From Paenibacillus sp. J31TS4 (lineage in GTDB: Bacteria; Bacillota; Bacilli; Paenibacillales; NBRC-103111), in assembly GCF_018403265.1 (NCBI RefSeq), contig NZ_BOSI01000002.1:868001-932000 (forward strand): DNA of 64,000 bases. The letters run 5' to 3'. The translations under genes and the position numbers were made by a program. This document shows positions 8,047 to 16,574 of the stretch, one piece after another. Under the pieces are notes generated by a model that had not been told where the DNA came from, searched no databases, and worked only from the letters and a program-made list of their open reading frames with translations. Every line of letters begins with the position of its first letter. Positions within the stretch are counted from its first letter, which is position 1.

Positions 8047-9459
8047 ATGAGCAAACAGCAAATCGGGGTTGTCGGACTTGCCGTCATGGGCAAAAACCTG
8101 GCGCTCAACATCGAAAGCAAAGGGTTCTCCGTCTCGGTGTTCAACCGCAGTCCGGAGAAAACGAAGGAGCTGGTAGCGGAAGCCGAAGGCAAAAACCTGG
8201 TCGGCACCTACAGCATGGAAGAATTCGTCCAGTCCCTTGAAGTCCCGCGCAAAATCCTGATCATGGTCAAAGCAGGCCAGGCGACGGACGCGACCATCGA
8301 GCAGCTCGTGCCGCTCCTCGATGAAGGCGATATCCTGATTGACGGCGGCAACGCCTTCTTCCCGGATACGCAGCGCCGCAGCAAGGAGCTTGAGGCCAAG
8401 GGCATCCGTTTCATCGGCACCGGCGTCTCGGGCGGCGAAGAAGGCGCGCTCAAAGGACCGGCCATCATGCCTGGCGGCCAGGAGAGCGCCTACCAGCTCG
8501 TCGAGCCGATTCTGACAGCCATCTCCGCGAAGGTGAATGGAGATCCCTGCTGCACTTACATCGGACCGGACGGGGCCGGCCACTACGTGAAGATGGTCCA
8601 TAACGGCATCGAGTACGGTGACATGCAGCTGATCTGCGAAGCGTACCAGCTGCTGAAGGACGTGCTGAACGTCGGGATGGAAGAACTGCACGACATCTTC
8701 GCCGAGTGGAACAAAGGCGAGCTCGACAGCTACCTGATCGAGATCACGACGGATATCTTTACGAAGAAGGATCCCGAAACCGGCAAGCCGATGGTCGATG
8801 TCATCCTCGACTCCGCCGGCCAGAAGGGCACCGGCAAGTGGACGAGCCAAAGCGCGCTCGACCTCGGCGTGCCGCTGTCGATCATTACCGAGTCCGTCTT
8901 CGCGCGGTTCATCTCCGCGATGAAGGAAGAGCGGGTAGCGGCGAGCAAGGTGCTGAACGGGCCGTCTACGAAGCCGTTCGAGGGCGACCGCGCCGCATTC
9001 ATCGAGGACGTGCGCAAAGCGCTGTACGCAAGCAAAATTTGCTCCTACGCCCAAGGCTTCGCCCAGATGCGTGCCGCCTCGGACGAATACGGCTGGGATC
9101 TCAAATACGGCAACATCGCGATGATCTTCCGCGGCGGCTGCATCATCCGCGCGGCGTTCCTGCAGAACATCAAGGATGCGTACGACCGCGATCCGGCGCT
9201 TCGCAACCTGCTGTTGGACGACTACTTCAAGAACGTGGTGGAGAGCTACCAGGACGCTTGGCGGAACGTCGTTGCGACAGCAGTTCGGTACGGAGTGCCG
9301 GTACCTTCGTTCGCTTCGGCGCTGTCGTACTACGACAGCTACCGGACCGAGCGTCTTCCGGCCAACCTGCTGCAGGCGCAGCGCGATTACTTTGGCGCGC
9401 ATACGTTCCAGCGGGTGGACAAGGAAGGCTCGTTCCACTTCGAGTGGCTGAACGACTAA
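8047..9459 (+). CDS. gndA: 6-phosphogluconate dehydrogenase, decarboxylating
   Basis: A 470-residue enzyme oxidising 6-phosphogluconate to ribulose 5-phosphate and CO2. The N-terminal NADP domain starts [16 protein letters not shown], with NRS after beta-2 favouring [16 protein letters not shown] and the catalytic [10 protein letters not shown] motif are present, and the all-alpha C-terminal domain has GTGKWT and FRGGCIIRA. The ATG at 8047, five bases after GGAGG, is used rather than the upstream GTG at 8035. It lies 33 bases after the SDR gene, probably in one transcript, giving the exit of the sugar-acid route into the pentose phosphate pathway. Confidence 0.95.
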   Translation: MSKQQIGVVGLAVMGKNLALNIESKGFSVSVFNRSPEKTKELVAEAEGKNLVGTYSMEEFVQSLEVPRKILIMVKAGQATDATIEQLVPLLDEGDILIDGGNAFFPDTQRRSKELEAKGIRFIGTGVSGGEEGALKGPAIMPGGQESAYQLVEPILTAISAKVNGDPCCTYIGPDGAGHYVKMVHNGIEYGDMQLICEAYQLLKDVLNVGMEELHDIFAEWNKGELDSYLIEITTDIFTKKDPETGKPMVDVILDSAGQKGTGKWTSQSALDLGVPLSIITESVFARFISAMKEERVAASKVLNGPSTKPFEGDRAAFIEDVRKALYASKICSYAQGFAQMRAASDEYGWDLKYGNIAMIFRGGCIIRAAFLQNIKDAYDRDPALRNLLLDDYFKNVVESYQDAWRNVVATAVRYGVPVPSFASALSYYDSYRTERLPANLLQAQRDYFGAHTFQRVDKEGSFHFEWLND

Positions 9460-9471
9460 ACCACTAGCGAG

Positions 9472-9762
9472 CTAGAGCAGCACGTTCTGCGCTTCACGCA
9501 GCCAGCGCTTGAAGCGCTCCGCTTCGTGCTCGCTGCCAGGGCGACGGTGAATGAGCTGCATGGCCGTTTCGGCGAACGATTGAAAATGCTTGAGCAAGAG
9601 CGGCTGAGGCAGATCCCGCAAGCGGGGGTCGGCTTCGGCCGTTTTCTTTTTGATCAGGTCGAGCGCCCAAATCACGTCCTCTCGGGTGAGAGGGTGGAGC
9701 GGCGCGAGGATGCGGTCGAGCCGCAGGCTGACCGGGTCGGGATGGTTGACGGGCTGGGGCAA
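9472..9762 (-). CDS. Small conserved hypothetical protein
   Basis: A 96-residue, mostly helical protein with a TTG start behind a strong AAAGGAGGGAG site. It is rich in Leu, Arg and His, with no signal peptide or transmembrane segment and no recognised motif. It lies convergently 12 bases beyond the gndA stop and divergently from aroK. Function unknown. Confidence 0.6.
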   Translation of the reverse strand: MPQPVNHPDPVSLRLDRILAPLHPLTREDVIWALDLIKKKTAEADPRLRDLPQPLLLKHFQSFAETAMQLIHRRPGSEHEAERFKRWLREAQNVLL

Positions 9763-9872
9763 GGAACTCCCTCCTTTTTGGCGGCCTTGGCCGAGTTTCT
9801 ATCAGTCTATTCCCGGATAGGCTCGGTCCATGCTATGGTAAGAGAAATATTTCATAGAGAAGGGGTGCGGGT

Positions 9873-10442
9873 ATGGCGGGAATAAGAGAAGACAAAATCG
9901 TGCTGATCGGCTTCATGGGGACCGGCAAAAGCACCGTGGGCCGCGCCTTGGCCGAGCGGCTCGGGTGGACGTTCGTCGACAGCGACGAGGAAGCGGAAAA
10001 GCGGGAGGGGCGTTCGATTCGGGATATGTTCGAGCAGGACGGAGAGGCATACTTCCGCCGGCAGGAGCATGAGACGCTGGCCGCGCTGCTGGAGCGGAGC
10101 GGAGTCGTGATCGCGACGGGGGGAGGAGCCGTGCTGGCGGAGGCCAACCGTACGCTAATGAAGGAAAAGGGCTTGGTGGCGGCGCTGACCGCGCTGCCCG
10201 AGACGATTATAGGCCGAGTGGGGGCGGACGGGAACCGGCCGCTGCTGCAGGGGAATGCGGAGGAACGGGTTCGTGCGCTGCTGGAGGAGCGGAAAGAGGC
10301 TTACCTGTTCGCCGACGTGACCGTTGCGACGGACGGCAAGCCCGTCCCGGACATCGTGGACGAGCTGACCGCCATTCTCGGCCGCGGGGCCGGTCTGGCC
10401 GCTCCGTTTCCGGAGAAAGACACGTACGGAAAAGCGGAGTAG
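9873..10442 (+). CDS. aroK: Shikimate kinase
   Basis: A 189-residue P-loop kinase that phosphorylates shikimate at the 3-hydroxyl, fifth step of the chorismate pathway. The Walker A motif GFMGTGKSTVG, the DSDEEAEKR motif for shikimate and Mg binding (DxD), FRRQEHE, the GGGAV glycine triad and the RPLL lid arginine segment are all present. It starts at an ATG 9 bases after GAAGGGG. A 15-residue extension after the usual end is Pro/Gly-rich. The EPSP synthase gene lies about 600 bases downstream with a minus-strand rhodanese gene between them, so the two are not one operon. Confidence 0.93.
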   Translation: MAGIREDKIVLIGFMGTGKSTVGRALAERLGWTFVDSDEEAEKREGRSIRDMFEQDGEAYFRRQEHETLAALLERSGVVIATGGGAVLAEANRTLMKEKGLVAALTALPETIIGRVGADGNRPLLQGNAEERVRALLEERKEAYLFADVTVATDGKPVPDIVDELTAILGRGAGLAAPFPEKDTYGKAE

Positions 10443-10492
10443 TTGGTAGGGAAATACGGAGTTAGACGATCGTAAGCCGGGCGGTTGGCCGA

Positions 10493-10786
10493 TTAGAGCC
10501 GGTCCCAGGCGAGCATGCCGCCGGTCATGTTTATGATTCCCTTTTTGCCGAGGGCGGCTAGATAGTCGTAAGCCTTACTGCTTCGGTTGCCGCTGCGGCA
10601 GACGAGAATGACCTCGTCCTCGTCGTTGATCTCGCCGTGCCGGTCCGGGAGCTGGCCGAGGGCGATATGGCGGGCGCCCGGGATCATACCCTGCGCCACT
10701 TCCTCGTCCTCCCGTACGTCGATGATGGTAAGCGCTTCGCCGCGGGCGAGCCGCTCCTTGACCTCTTGCGGGGTAATGGTTTGCAT
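10493..10786 (-). CDS. Rhodanese-like sulfurtransferase
   Basis: A 97-residue single rhodanese domain. IIDVREDEEVAQGMIPGA and HIALGQLP match the family start. The active-site loop CRSGNRS contains the catalytic Cys, and the end NMTGGMLAW matches the family C-terminus. It accepts sulfane sulfur from persulfide donors in the cytoplasm; the specific donor and acceptor are unknown. It starts at an ATG with GGAAGGAG upstream. Confidence 0.9.
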   Translation of the reverse strand: MQTITPQEVKERLARGEALTIIDVREDEEVAQGMIPGARHIALGQLPDRHGEINDEDEVILVCRSGNRSSKAYDYLAALGKKGIINMTGGMLAWDRL

Positions 10787-10896
10787 GAGGATCGTTCTCC
10801 TTCCTGACTGTCGGATTGCCCCGCCTTCGGAGGGCAGGGCGCTATAAGGTCATCTTATCGGAAGAGGGAAGCCCAAGTCAAAGCGGTTACCGGTCA

Positions 10897-10925
10897 TTTC
10901 CAGCACGCAGGGCTTATGGTACACT
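10897..10925 (+). promoter_or_regulatory. Candidate extended -10 promoter of aroA
   Basis: TTTCCA (10897-10902), a 17-base spacer and TACACT (10920-10925), with TG at 10917-10918 forming an extended -10. It is about 100 bases upstream of the EPSP synthase start; the intervening leader can form the stem AGCCGTTTCGTC (10954-10965) / GACGAACGGCT (10988-10998). Confidence 0.35.
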
Positions 10926-11024
10926 TGCTTCAAACCGATATATACCAATGAGAAGCCGTTTCGTCCCGTGCCAATGGGGCGCTTGCTGACGAACGGCTGG
11001 TTACGAAGGAGAGAGTCCGACCCG

Positions 11025-12317
11025 ATGAAGGCTATTGTGAAGCCCACCTCCCGTCTCGAAGGGGAGATCAACGCATTATCCTCCAAAAATTATACGACCC
11101 GCTATATGCTGGTCGGCGCGCTTGCGGATGGGACGAGTACGATCCAGTATCCCGCCCGCAGCGAGGACAGCGACGCCATGCGGCGCTGCATCCGGGACCT
11201 GGGTGCGGAGCTTCAGGAAGACGATGTCCGCATGGTTATTAAGGGGTTCGGCCGCCATCCGCTGCCGGTGAAGGAGCTGAACGTCGGCAATGCTGGGGCG
11301 GTGCTCCGGTTTCTGATGTCGATCGCCTCCTTCTGCCCCGAGGTTACGTTCATCAACGCTTATCCGGAATCGCTCGGCAAGCGGCCGCACAACGATCTGA
11401 TCGAGACGCTGGGCCAGATGGGCGTCCGGGTCGAGCACCGGGACGGGAAGCTGCCGATTACCATCCATGGAGGCAGCCCAAGGGGAGGCAAGCTGTCGGT
11501 ATCCGGCAGCGTGAGCTCGCAGTTTTTGAGCTCGCTGCTGTTCATGACGCCTCTCTTGAATGAAGATTCGGAGATCGAGGTGCTGCACGACCTGAAGTCC
11601 AAGATCATCGTCCGCCAGACGCTGGAAGTGCTGGAGAAAGCGGGCATCCAGGTAGAGGCGAGCTCCGATCTGATGCACTATCGAGTACCGGGAGGACAAG
11701 CCTACCAGCCGAAGGAATACGTCGTGCAGGGCGATTATCCGGGATCGGCCGCACTTCTGGCGGCCGCGGCGGTAACGGATTCCGATATCCGGATTCACCG
11801 GCTCGAGGAGACGAGCAAGCAGGGGGAACGCGCCGTCGTCGATGTGCTGCGGGCCATGCAGGTTCCGCTGACTCATCAGAACGGAACCGTTCACGTGCAG
11901 GGAAACGGGAGGCTGAAAGCCGGAGAGTTCGACGGGGACGTCTTCACCGACGCGGTGCTTGCGATGGTGGCGGCCGCCGTGTTCGCCGAAGGGACATCCC
12001 GCTTCTATAACGTGGAGAATTTGCGGTACAAGGAATGCGACCGGATTACCGATTTTGTCCGAGAGCTAAACAAAGCCGGCGCCCATGTCGAGGAACGCCA
12101 GAGCGAGATCATCGTCCATGGCAAACCCGAGGGAGTGCGCGGCGGCGTCGAGATCGACGCCCATTTCGACCATCGGGTCATTATGGCGCTGACGGTCGTC
12201 GGCCTCCGGTCGGAGCAGGGCCTCGTCATTCGCGACGCCCATCATGTCGCCAAGTCGTACCCGACTTATTTTGACCATCTGCTGTCGCTCGGCGCGAGAA
12301 TCGAGCGGATAGACTAG
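11025..12317 (+). CDS. aroA: EPSP synthase (3-phosphoshikimate 1-carboxyvinyltransferase), divergent type
   Basis: A 430-residue enzyme condensing shikimate 3-phosphate with PEP. The family architecture of repeated beta-alpha-beta units is visible. The N-terminal substrate-binding segment reads ALSSKNYTTRYMLV where most enzymes have GDKSISHR. The PEP-binding loop reads NAGAVLRFL instead of NAGT(T/A)xR. SVSSQFLSSL, GDYPGSAALL and YKECDRI are conserved in position, and the end has FDHRVIMAL and HHVAKSYPTYF. The start is the ATG at 11025, 11 bases after AAGGAGAG. The changed PEP loop sets it apart from the Bacillus subtilis AroE sequence, although pathway role is still most likely the same. Confidence 0.88.
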   Translation: MKAIVKPTSRLEGEINALSSKNYTTRYMLVGALADGTSTIQYPARSEDSDAMRRCIRDLGAELQEDDVRMVIKGFGRHPLPVKELNVGNAGAVLRFLMSIASFCPEVTFINAYPESLGKRPHNDLIETLGQMGVRVEHRDGKLPITIHGGSPRGGKLSVSGSVSSQFLSSLLFMTPLLNEDSEIEVLHDLKSKIIVRQTLEVLEKAGIQVEASSDLMHYRVPGGQAYQPKEYVVQGDYPGSAALLAAAAVTDSDIRIHRLEETSKQGERAVVDVLRAMQVPLTHQNGTVHVQGNGRLKAGEFDGDVFTDAVLAMVAAAVFAEGTSRFYNVENLRYKECDRITDFVRELNKAGAHVEERQSEIIVHGKPEGVRGGVEIDAHFDHRVIMALTVVGLRSEQGLVIRDAHHVAKSYPTYFDHLLSLGARIERID

Positions 12318-12343
12318 CATAACCGAAATGATGTGATACACCG

Positions 12344-13183
12344 ATGGCATCCTTCTACAATCTGTTTAAATATACAATAGGACTGGTCGTCCTCGCTGTG
12401 CTGGTGCTCTCCAGCAGTTTCCTGGGCGTCCTGCTGTACGGGCGCATAAGCGGGCAGGACTGGGTGCCTGCCTTCGCCGTCGTCGGGGGCAGCCGCCACC
12501 AGCTGGATTCGTCGCTGGTGCTTCCGGCTCCGGCCGCTCCCGCGCCGACGCCGGCTCCAACGCCAGAGCCCCGGAAGACAGAGGCGCGCCTATCAGCGCC
12601 GGCCATCAGTCAGATGCCCGAGCTGCGGTCCGGGTGCGAGCTCACCAGCTTAACGATGCTGCTCCAGTTCGCCGGCATCCAGAAGGGCAAGATGGAGCTC
12701 GTCCCGGAGCTTACGCGGGATACGACGCCGATTCGCTGGAAAGCCGACGGGACGGTTGCGTATTGGGGGCATCCTAACGTAGGCTACGTCGGGGACATCA
12801 CCGGCCGGAACAAAGGCTTCGGCGTCTACCACAAGCCGCTCCTGGCGATGCTGGAGACGTATCTGCCGAACGGTCTGGACCTAACCGGACAGCCGTTCGA
12901 GGTGCTGGAGGACCATGTCGCGTCGGGCATCCCGGTCGTCGCCTGGACGACGATCAACTTCAAGACGTCGGTCCAATGGATGACGTGGGAGACGCCGTCC
13001 GGACCGGTGACCACCACCTTTTCGGAGCATGCCGTGCTCCTGGTGGGGTTCGATGATCAGTATGTCTATGTGAACGACCCGCTGACGGGTCAAGCGGACG
13101 TGCGGGTTGAGAAAGACCGGTTCCTGACGACGTGGGAGATGATGGGCAAGCAGGCCATTACGTATAAGCCGGCAGAGTCCTGA
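12344..13183 (+). CDS. Membrane-anchored C39-like peptidase family protein
   Basis: A 279-residue protein with one N-terminal transmembrane segment (residues about 8-32) and a Pro/Ala linker of about 25 residues (APAAPAPTPAPTPEP), then a C39_2 (papain-like) domain. Candidate catalytic residues are Cys in SGCELTSLTML, His in EHAVLLVGF and Asp/Asn in VNDPLTG. It probably acts outside the membrane as a peptidase or amidase on wall or peptide substrates. It lies 26 bases after aroA and may be cotranscribed. Its ribosome binding site is weak (TGTGATA). Confidence 0.8.
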   Translation: MASFYNLFKYTIGLVVLAVLVLSSSFLGVLLYGRISGQDWVPAFAVVGGSRHQLDSSLVLPAPAAPAPTPAPTPEPRKTEARLSAPAISQMPELRSGCELTSLTMLLQFAGIQKGKMELVPELTRDTTPIRWKADGTVAYWGHPNVGYVGDITGRNKGFGVYHKPLLAMLETYLPNGLDLTGQPFEVLEDHVASGIPVVAWTTINFKTSVQWMTWETPSGPVTTTFSEHAVLLVGFDDQYVYVNDPLTGQADVRVEKDRFLTTWEMMGKQAITYKPAES

Positions 13184-13216
13184 AGGGACGAAGTACGGCA
13201 AGGAGGAGGAAGCGCA

Positions 13217-13645
13217 ATGTCATTCGAGAATCCGACCAGGGAAGAGATCAAGAAGCTGCTAGAGGGGGCCGGGAACATCGCAGTCGTCGGCTTGTCCGAC
13301 AATCCGGAGCGGACCTCGCATATGGTCGCGCAGGCGATGCAGGCCAGAGGCTACCGCATCATCCCGGTCAATCCCAATGCGGAGGAAATCCTCGGCGAAC
13401 GCTGCTATCCGTCGCTGTCCGCGATTCCAGAGCCCGTCGATATCGTCAACGTATTCCGGCGCAGCGAGCATACCCCGCCGGTGGCGGAAGAGGCGGTTAA
13501 GATCGGCGCCAAGGTGCTGTGGCTGCAGCTCGGAATCGCAAGCGACGAAGCGGCACGCATTGCGCAGGAGGGCGGATTGACGGTTATTATGGATCGCTGT
13601 ATCAAGGTTGAGGATGCCGTACTGCGGCCGAACCGTTCTTCGTAA
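13217..13645 (+). CDS. CoA-binding domain protein, YccU type
   Basis: A 142-residue Rossmann-like CoA-binding domain. NIAVVGLSDNPERTSHMVA, the PVNPNAEEILG loop and VDIVNVFRRSEHTP with VLWLQLGI match the YccU/YneT group. CoA binding is shown for some relatives, but the cellular role is not defined. It starts at an ATG after AAGGAGGAAG and is followed by a terminator at 13654. Confidence 0.88.
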   Translation: MSFENPTREEIKKLLEGAGNIAVVGLSDNPERTSHMVAQAMQARGYRIIPVNPNAEEILGERCYPSLSAIPEPVDIVNVFRRSEHTPPVAEEAVKIGAKVLWLQLGIASDEAARIAQEGGLTVIMDRCIKVEDAVLRPNRSS

Positions 13646-13653
13646 CATCCAGT

Positions 13654-13685
13654 GGAAGCCGCTCCCTTACGGGGCGGCTTTTTTG
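13654..13685 (+). terminator. Rho-independent terminator
   Basis: Stem AAGCCGCTCC / GGGGCGGCTT with a six-base loop, followed by TTTTTT. Confidence 0.88.
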
Positions 13686-13832
13686 CTTGCCGGACGGGTG
13701 CCGGTTCTATAGGCTGCGGAACGGAGCCTAGGAAAAAAGCAACAGCTATAAAAGCCGCCCGTGGAGCGACACTAAGAGAGGCTTCCGGATTAACCGGAAG
13801 ACTACACGCTCAAGGCCTGGGAGGTAACACGC

Positions 13833-14486
13833 GTGAACAACCAAAACCAGTTCCACACCGCCAGCTACCGCGGTAACCAGCAAGGGCATGACAGCTACCT
13901 GCGCTCGGATTCCCAAAGCCCGTCCCAAAGCGGCTACGGCATGATGAACGCCGGCCAAACCCGCAAATTCGAGCCGACCGGTTTCGTGCAGTCGCAGTAC
14001 GGCCGCAGCAATCAGCAATCGTTCATGAATTCTTCGTCCCAATCCCAGCAATCGTTCCATACGGCGAACTATCGCGGGAACCAGCAGGGCCACGACAACT
14101 ACCTGCGTTCGGATTCCCAATCGCCGTCCCAAAGCGGCTATGCTTCGTCCGGCATGGGACAATCGTTCGGGATGAGCGCGCAGAGTGGCAGCCAGTACGG
14201 CAATTTCCAATCCCCGCAATCGTTCCATACGGCGAACTATCGCGGGAACCAGCAGGGCCACGACAACTACCTGCGCTCGGACTCCCAGTCGCCGTCCCAG
14301 AGCGGCTATGCTGCGTCCGGCATGAGCCAATCGTTCGGCATGAGCGCGCAGAGCGGCAGCCAATTCGGCAACGCCCAATCTTCGCAATCGTTCCACACGG
14401 CGAACTACCGCGGAAACCAGCAGGGGCATGACAGCTACCTGCGCTCCGACTCGCAAAATCCGTCCCAAAGCGGATTCCGCGGGTAA
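13833..14486 (+). CDS. Gln/Ser/Gly-rich tandem-repeat protein of unknown function
   Basis: A 217-residue hydrophilic, low-complexity protein built from four copies of a unit that begins FHTA(S/N)YRGNQQGHD and continues YLRSDSQ, then PSQSG. Copies 2, 3 and 4 start at 14055, 14223 and 14391, exactly 168 bases (56 residues) apart; copy 1 starts at 13851, 68 residues before copy 2. Spacers are rich in Ser, Gly, Met and Gln (QSFGMSAQSGSQ). There are no Cys residues, signal peptide or membrane segments. Composition recalls spore-associated or disordered structural proteins, but it does not match the gamma-type SASP repeat, so the role is unknown. Confidence 0.75.
   Translation: MNNQNQFHTASYRGNQQGHDSYLRSDSQSPSQSGYGMMNAGQTRKFEPTGFVQSQYGRSNQQSFMNSSSQSQQSFHTANYRGNQQGHDNYLRSDSQSPSQSGYASSGMGQSFGMSAQSGSQYGNFQSPQSFHTANYRGNQQGHDNYLRSDSQSPSQSGYAASGMSQSFGMSAQSGSQFGNAQSSQSFHTANYRGNQQGHDSYLRSDSQNPSQSGFRG
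13851..14473 (+). repeat. Intragenic tandem repeat, 168-bp period
   Basis: Four coding repeats start at 13851, 14055, 14223 and 14391. The units at 14055 and 14223 are nearly identical over about 80 bases of the conserved core, including synonymous positions, which suggests recent duplication or gene conversion. Confidence 0.85.
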
Positions 14487-14584
14487 ATTCCGCGGCATTA
14501 CGATCGAGGAGGAACGGAGTAGCGGAGAACGTGCTGGAGCCGCCTAACTTCCTTCTCCTTGGATCCTATAAAAGACCGGCACGC

Positions 14585-14626
14585 AAGCCGTCCCGACAAC
14601 CTGTCGGGACGGCTTGACGCTTTTCT
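14585..14626 (+). terminator. Perfect 14-bp hairpin, terminator or attenuator before the PTS gene
   Basis: AAGCCGTCCCGACA (14585-14598) and TGTCGGGACGGCTT (14602-14615) pair perfectly around a three-base loop. The following GACGCTTTTCTTT is T-rich but not a clean U tract. It lies 98 bases beyond the repeat-protein gene and about 70 bases upstream of the PTS start. It could terminate the upstream transcript or attenuate the PTS gene. No consensus RAT antiterminator sequence was recognised. Confidence 0.55.
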
Positions 14627-14684
14627 TTACAAAACGGGCCAGAGGCTTTACCATTCAGTTAGGAAAGGAGGCCTGACCACACCG

Positions 14685-16574
14685 ATGAACTGGATGGGAA
14701 ACCTGCAGCAATTCGGCCGCTCGCTTATGCTGCCAACGATCATCCTGCCGGTAGCCTCCGTGCTGCTCTGGCTCGGTGCCATGCCGTGGGGCTCCGTCGG
14801 CATGGAGCATGTGGGTATACTCCTTCATGAGTCCGGGGATTTCATCTTCACGTATATGCCGTTTCTGTTCGCTGTCGGGGTCGCCCTCGGCCTGACGGAA
14901 AACGCCAGCATAGCCGGGTTGTCAGCGCTGCTCAGCTACGCGTTGCTTTCGCAGATGACCGATAAATTTATGCCCCATTTTCATATGGGTGTCACAGGCG
15001 GTATCCTGATCGGCATCCTCAGCGCCTTGTGTTTCCACCGGTTTAAGAATATCCAGCTTCCGGAATCGATTCAATACTTCGGCGGCCCCCGCTTCGTGCC
15101 GCTTGTGATGGGACTGCTGACGCTGCTGCTGTCCTTCACGCTGATCGAGGTCGGACCTACCGTCCTCAGGATCTTTACGCTGCTCGGCGAGACGCTGATC
15201 GGGCTCGGCGGCTTCGGCGCGTTCCTGTACGGAGTCGCTTACCGGCTGCTCGTGCCGTCCGGGCTGCACCATATTCTGAACAACGTCTATTGGTTTCAGC
15301 TCGGCTCCTTCACGCGGGCTGACGGGACGGTCGTAATCGGGGATCTCCCCCGTTACTTCGCCGGCGATCCGACGGCCGGCGTCTATATGGCGGGCTTGTA
15401 TCCGATCATGATGTTTGCGCTGCCGGCCGTCGCCTTGGCGATCATCCAGGAGGCAAGGGAGGATCTCAAGCCGAAGGTCAAGCGGACGTTCCTGACGGCG
15501 GCTCTCGCTTCGTTCCTCACCGGGGTAACGGAGCCGATTGAGTTCGCGTTTCTGTTCGTGGCGCCGATGCTGTTCTTCGCACACGCGCTGCTGTCCGGCG
15601 TTTCGATGTGGATCGCCTATGAGCTGGGCATCCGCCACGGCTTCTCCTTCTCCGCGGGAGCCATTGACTTTTTTCTCAATGAGCATTTGGCTACGCGTGG
15701 ACTCTGGCTGATCCCGATCGGCATCGTATATGCCTACGTCTATTTCCTTCTGTTCCGGTGGGCGATTCGCCGCTTTCAGCTGCCGACACCGGGGCGGGAG
15801 GAAGGCTCGTCACTGGAGGAATGGGCGGGTGACATCCCTTACCGATCCCCGCTTATTCTGCAGGCGCTGGGCGGCAAAGGGAATATCCGCACGATGGAAG
15901 CGTGCATTACGAGGCTGCGCCTCACGCTGGAGAACGACAAGCTCATTGATACCGCCGCACTCAAGCATCTGGGGGCGGCTGGCGTCATCCGGCTGGGCGG
16001 AGGCAACGTGCAGGTCGTCTTCGGAACGTTCTCGGAGCTGATTCGCGAGGAGATCGTCAAGGTCACCCGGCAGGACTTCAAGCAGGTGCTGTTCCACTCG
16101 CCTATGCAAGGCAGGATGATCCCGCTCGAGGACGTGCCCGATGCGGTTTTCGCCAGGAAGATCGTAGGGGACGGCGTCGCCTTCATCCCGGATCGCGGCG
16201 AGCTGGTCGCTCCGGTTGCCGGTACAATCGTCCATCTCTATCCGACGCATCATGCGCTCGGCATCCGGACGGAGGACGGTCTGGAGGTGCTGCTACATAT
16301 CGGCATCGATACCGTTCAGCTGGAGGACGGCTTGTTTACTGCCTTCGTCAAGGAAGGCGACGTCGTCGAGGCGGGGCAGCTTCTGGTGCGCTTCAATCTG
16401 CCCAAAGTCAAGCAGCATGCCAAGTCGCTGGCGACGCCTATGCTCATAACGAACACCGATCGGATCAAGTCCTGGAGCTTCGCCCCGTTCAAGGCGGTCA
16501 AGAAAGGCCAGGGCGCCGTCATGTCGGTCGTTCTTAAAGAAGAGAATGCTTCAGGTGGAGGTCATGACCAATGA
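14685..16574 (+). CDS. PTS sugar transporter EIICBA, glucose/N-acetylglucosamine family
   Basis: A 629-residue fused permease that imports and phosphorylates a hexose. EIIC (residues about 1-360) has eight to ten membrane helices and the sugar-binding [11 protein letters not shown] and GDPTAGVYM segments. EIIB (about 390-465) carries the phosphorylated Cys in [13 protein letters not shown] (about 480-625) carries the active His in LLHIGIDTV and the helper His in THHALGI. Domain order matches PtsG and NagE; the GLHHILN and DPTAG context leans towards N-acetylglucosamine, but glucose cannot be excluded. The ATG at 14685 follows AAAGGAGG; open frame extends upstream through the hairpin. It overlaps ptsI by 4 bases. 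Confidence 0.9.
   Translation: MNWMGNLQQFGRSLMLPTIILPVASVLLWLGAMPWGSVGMEHVGILLHESGDFIFTYMPFLFAVGVALGLTENASIAGLSALLSYALLSQMTDKFMPHFHMGVTGGILIGILSALCFHRFKNIQLPESIQYFGGPRFVPLVMGLLTLLLSFTLIEVGPTVLRIFTLLGETLIGLGGFGAFLYGVAYRLLVPSGLHHILNNVYWFQLGSFTRADGTVVIGDLPRYFAGDPTAGVYMAGLYPIMMFALPAVALAIIQEAREDLKPKVKRTFLTAALASFLTGVTEPIEFAFLFVAPMLFFAHALLSGVSMWIAYELGIRHGFSFSAGAIDFFLNEHLATRGLWLIPIGIVYAYVYFLLFRWAIRRFQLPTPGREEGSSLEEWAGDIPYRSPLILQALGGKGNIRTMEACITRLRLTLENDKLIDTAALKHLGAAGVIRLGGGNVQVVFGTFSELIREEIVKVTRQDFKQVLFHSPMQGRMIPLEDVPDAVFARKIVGDGVAFIPDRGELVAPVAGTIVHLYPTHHALGIRTEDGLEVLLHIGIDTVQLEDGLFTAFVKEGDVVEAGQLLVRFNLPKVKQHAKSLATPMLITNTDRIKSWSFAPFKAVKKGQGAVMSVVLKEENASGGGHDQ

Noticed and set aside
3813-9438. Very long open frames on the minus strand (500-580 codons) opposite the sugar-acid operon
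   Set aside because: They mirror the codons of the plus-strand genes in GC-rich DNA, are rich in Arg, His and Asp, and have no binding sites or family motifs.
13851-14473. Regularly spaced repeats as a CRISPR-like array
   Set aside because: The repeats are in frame, encode a conserved peptide and have a 168-base period; spacers are not unique and no cas genes are present.
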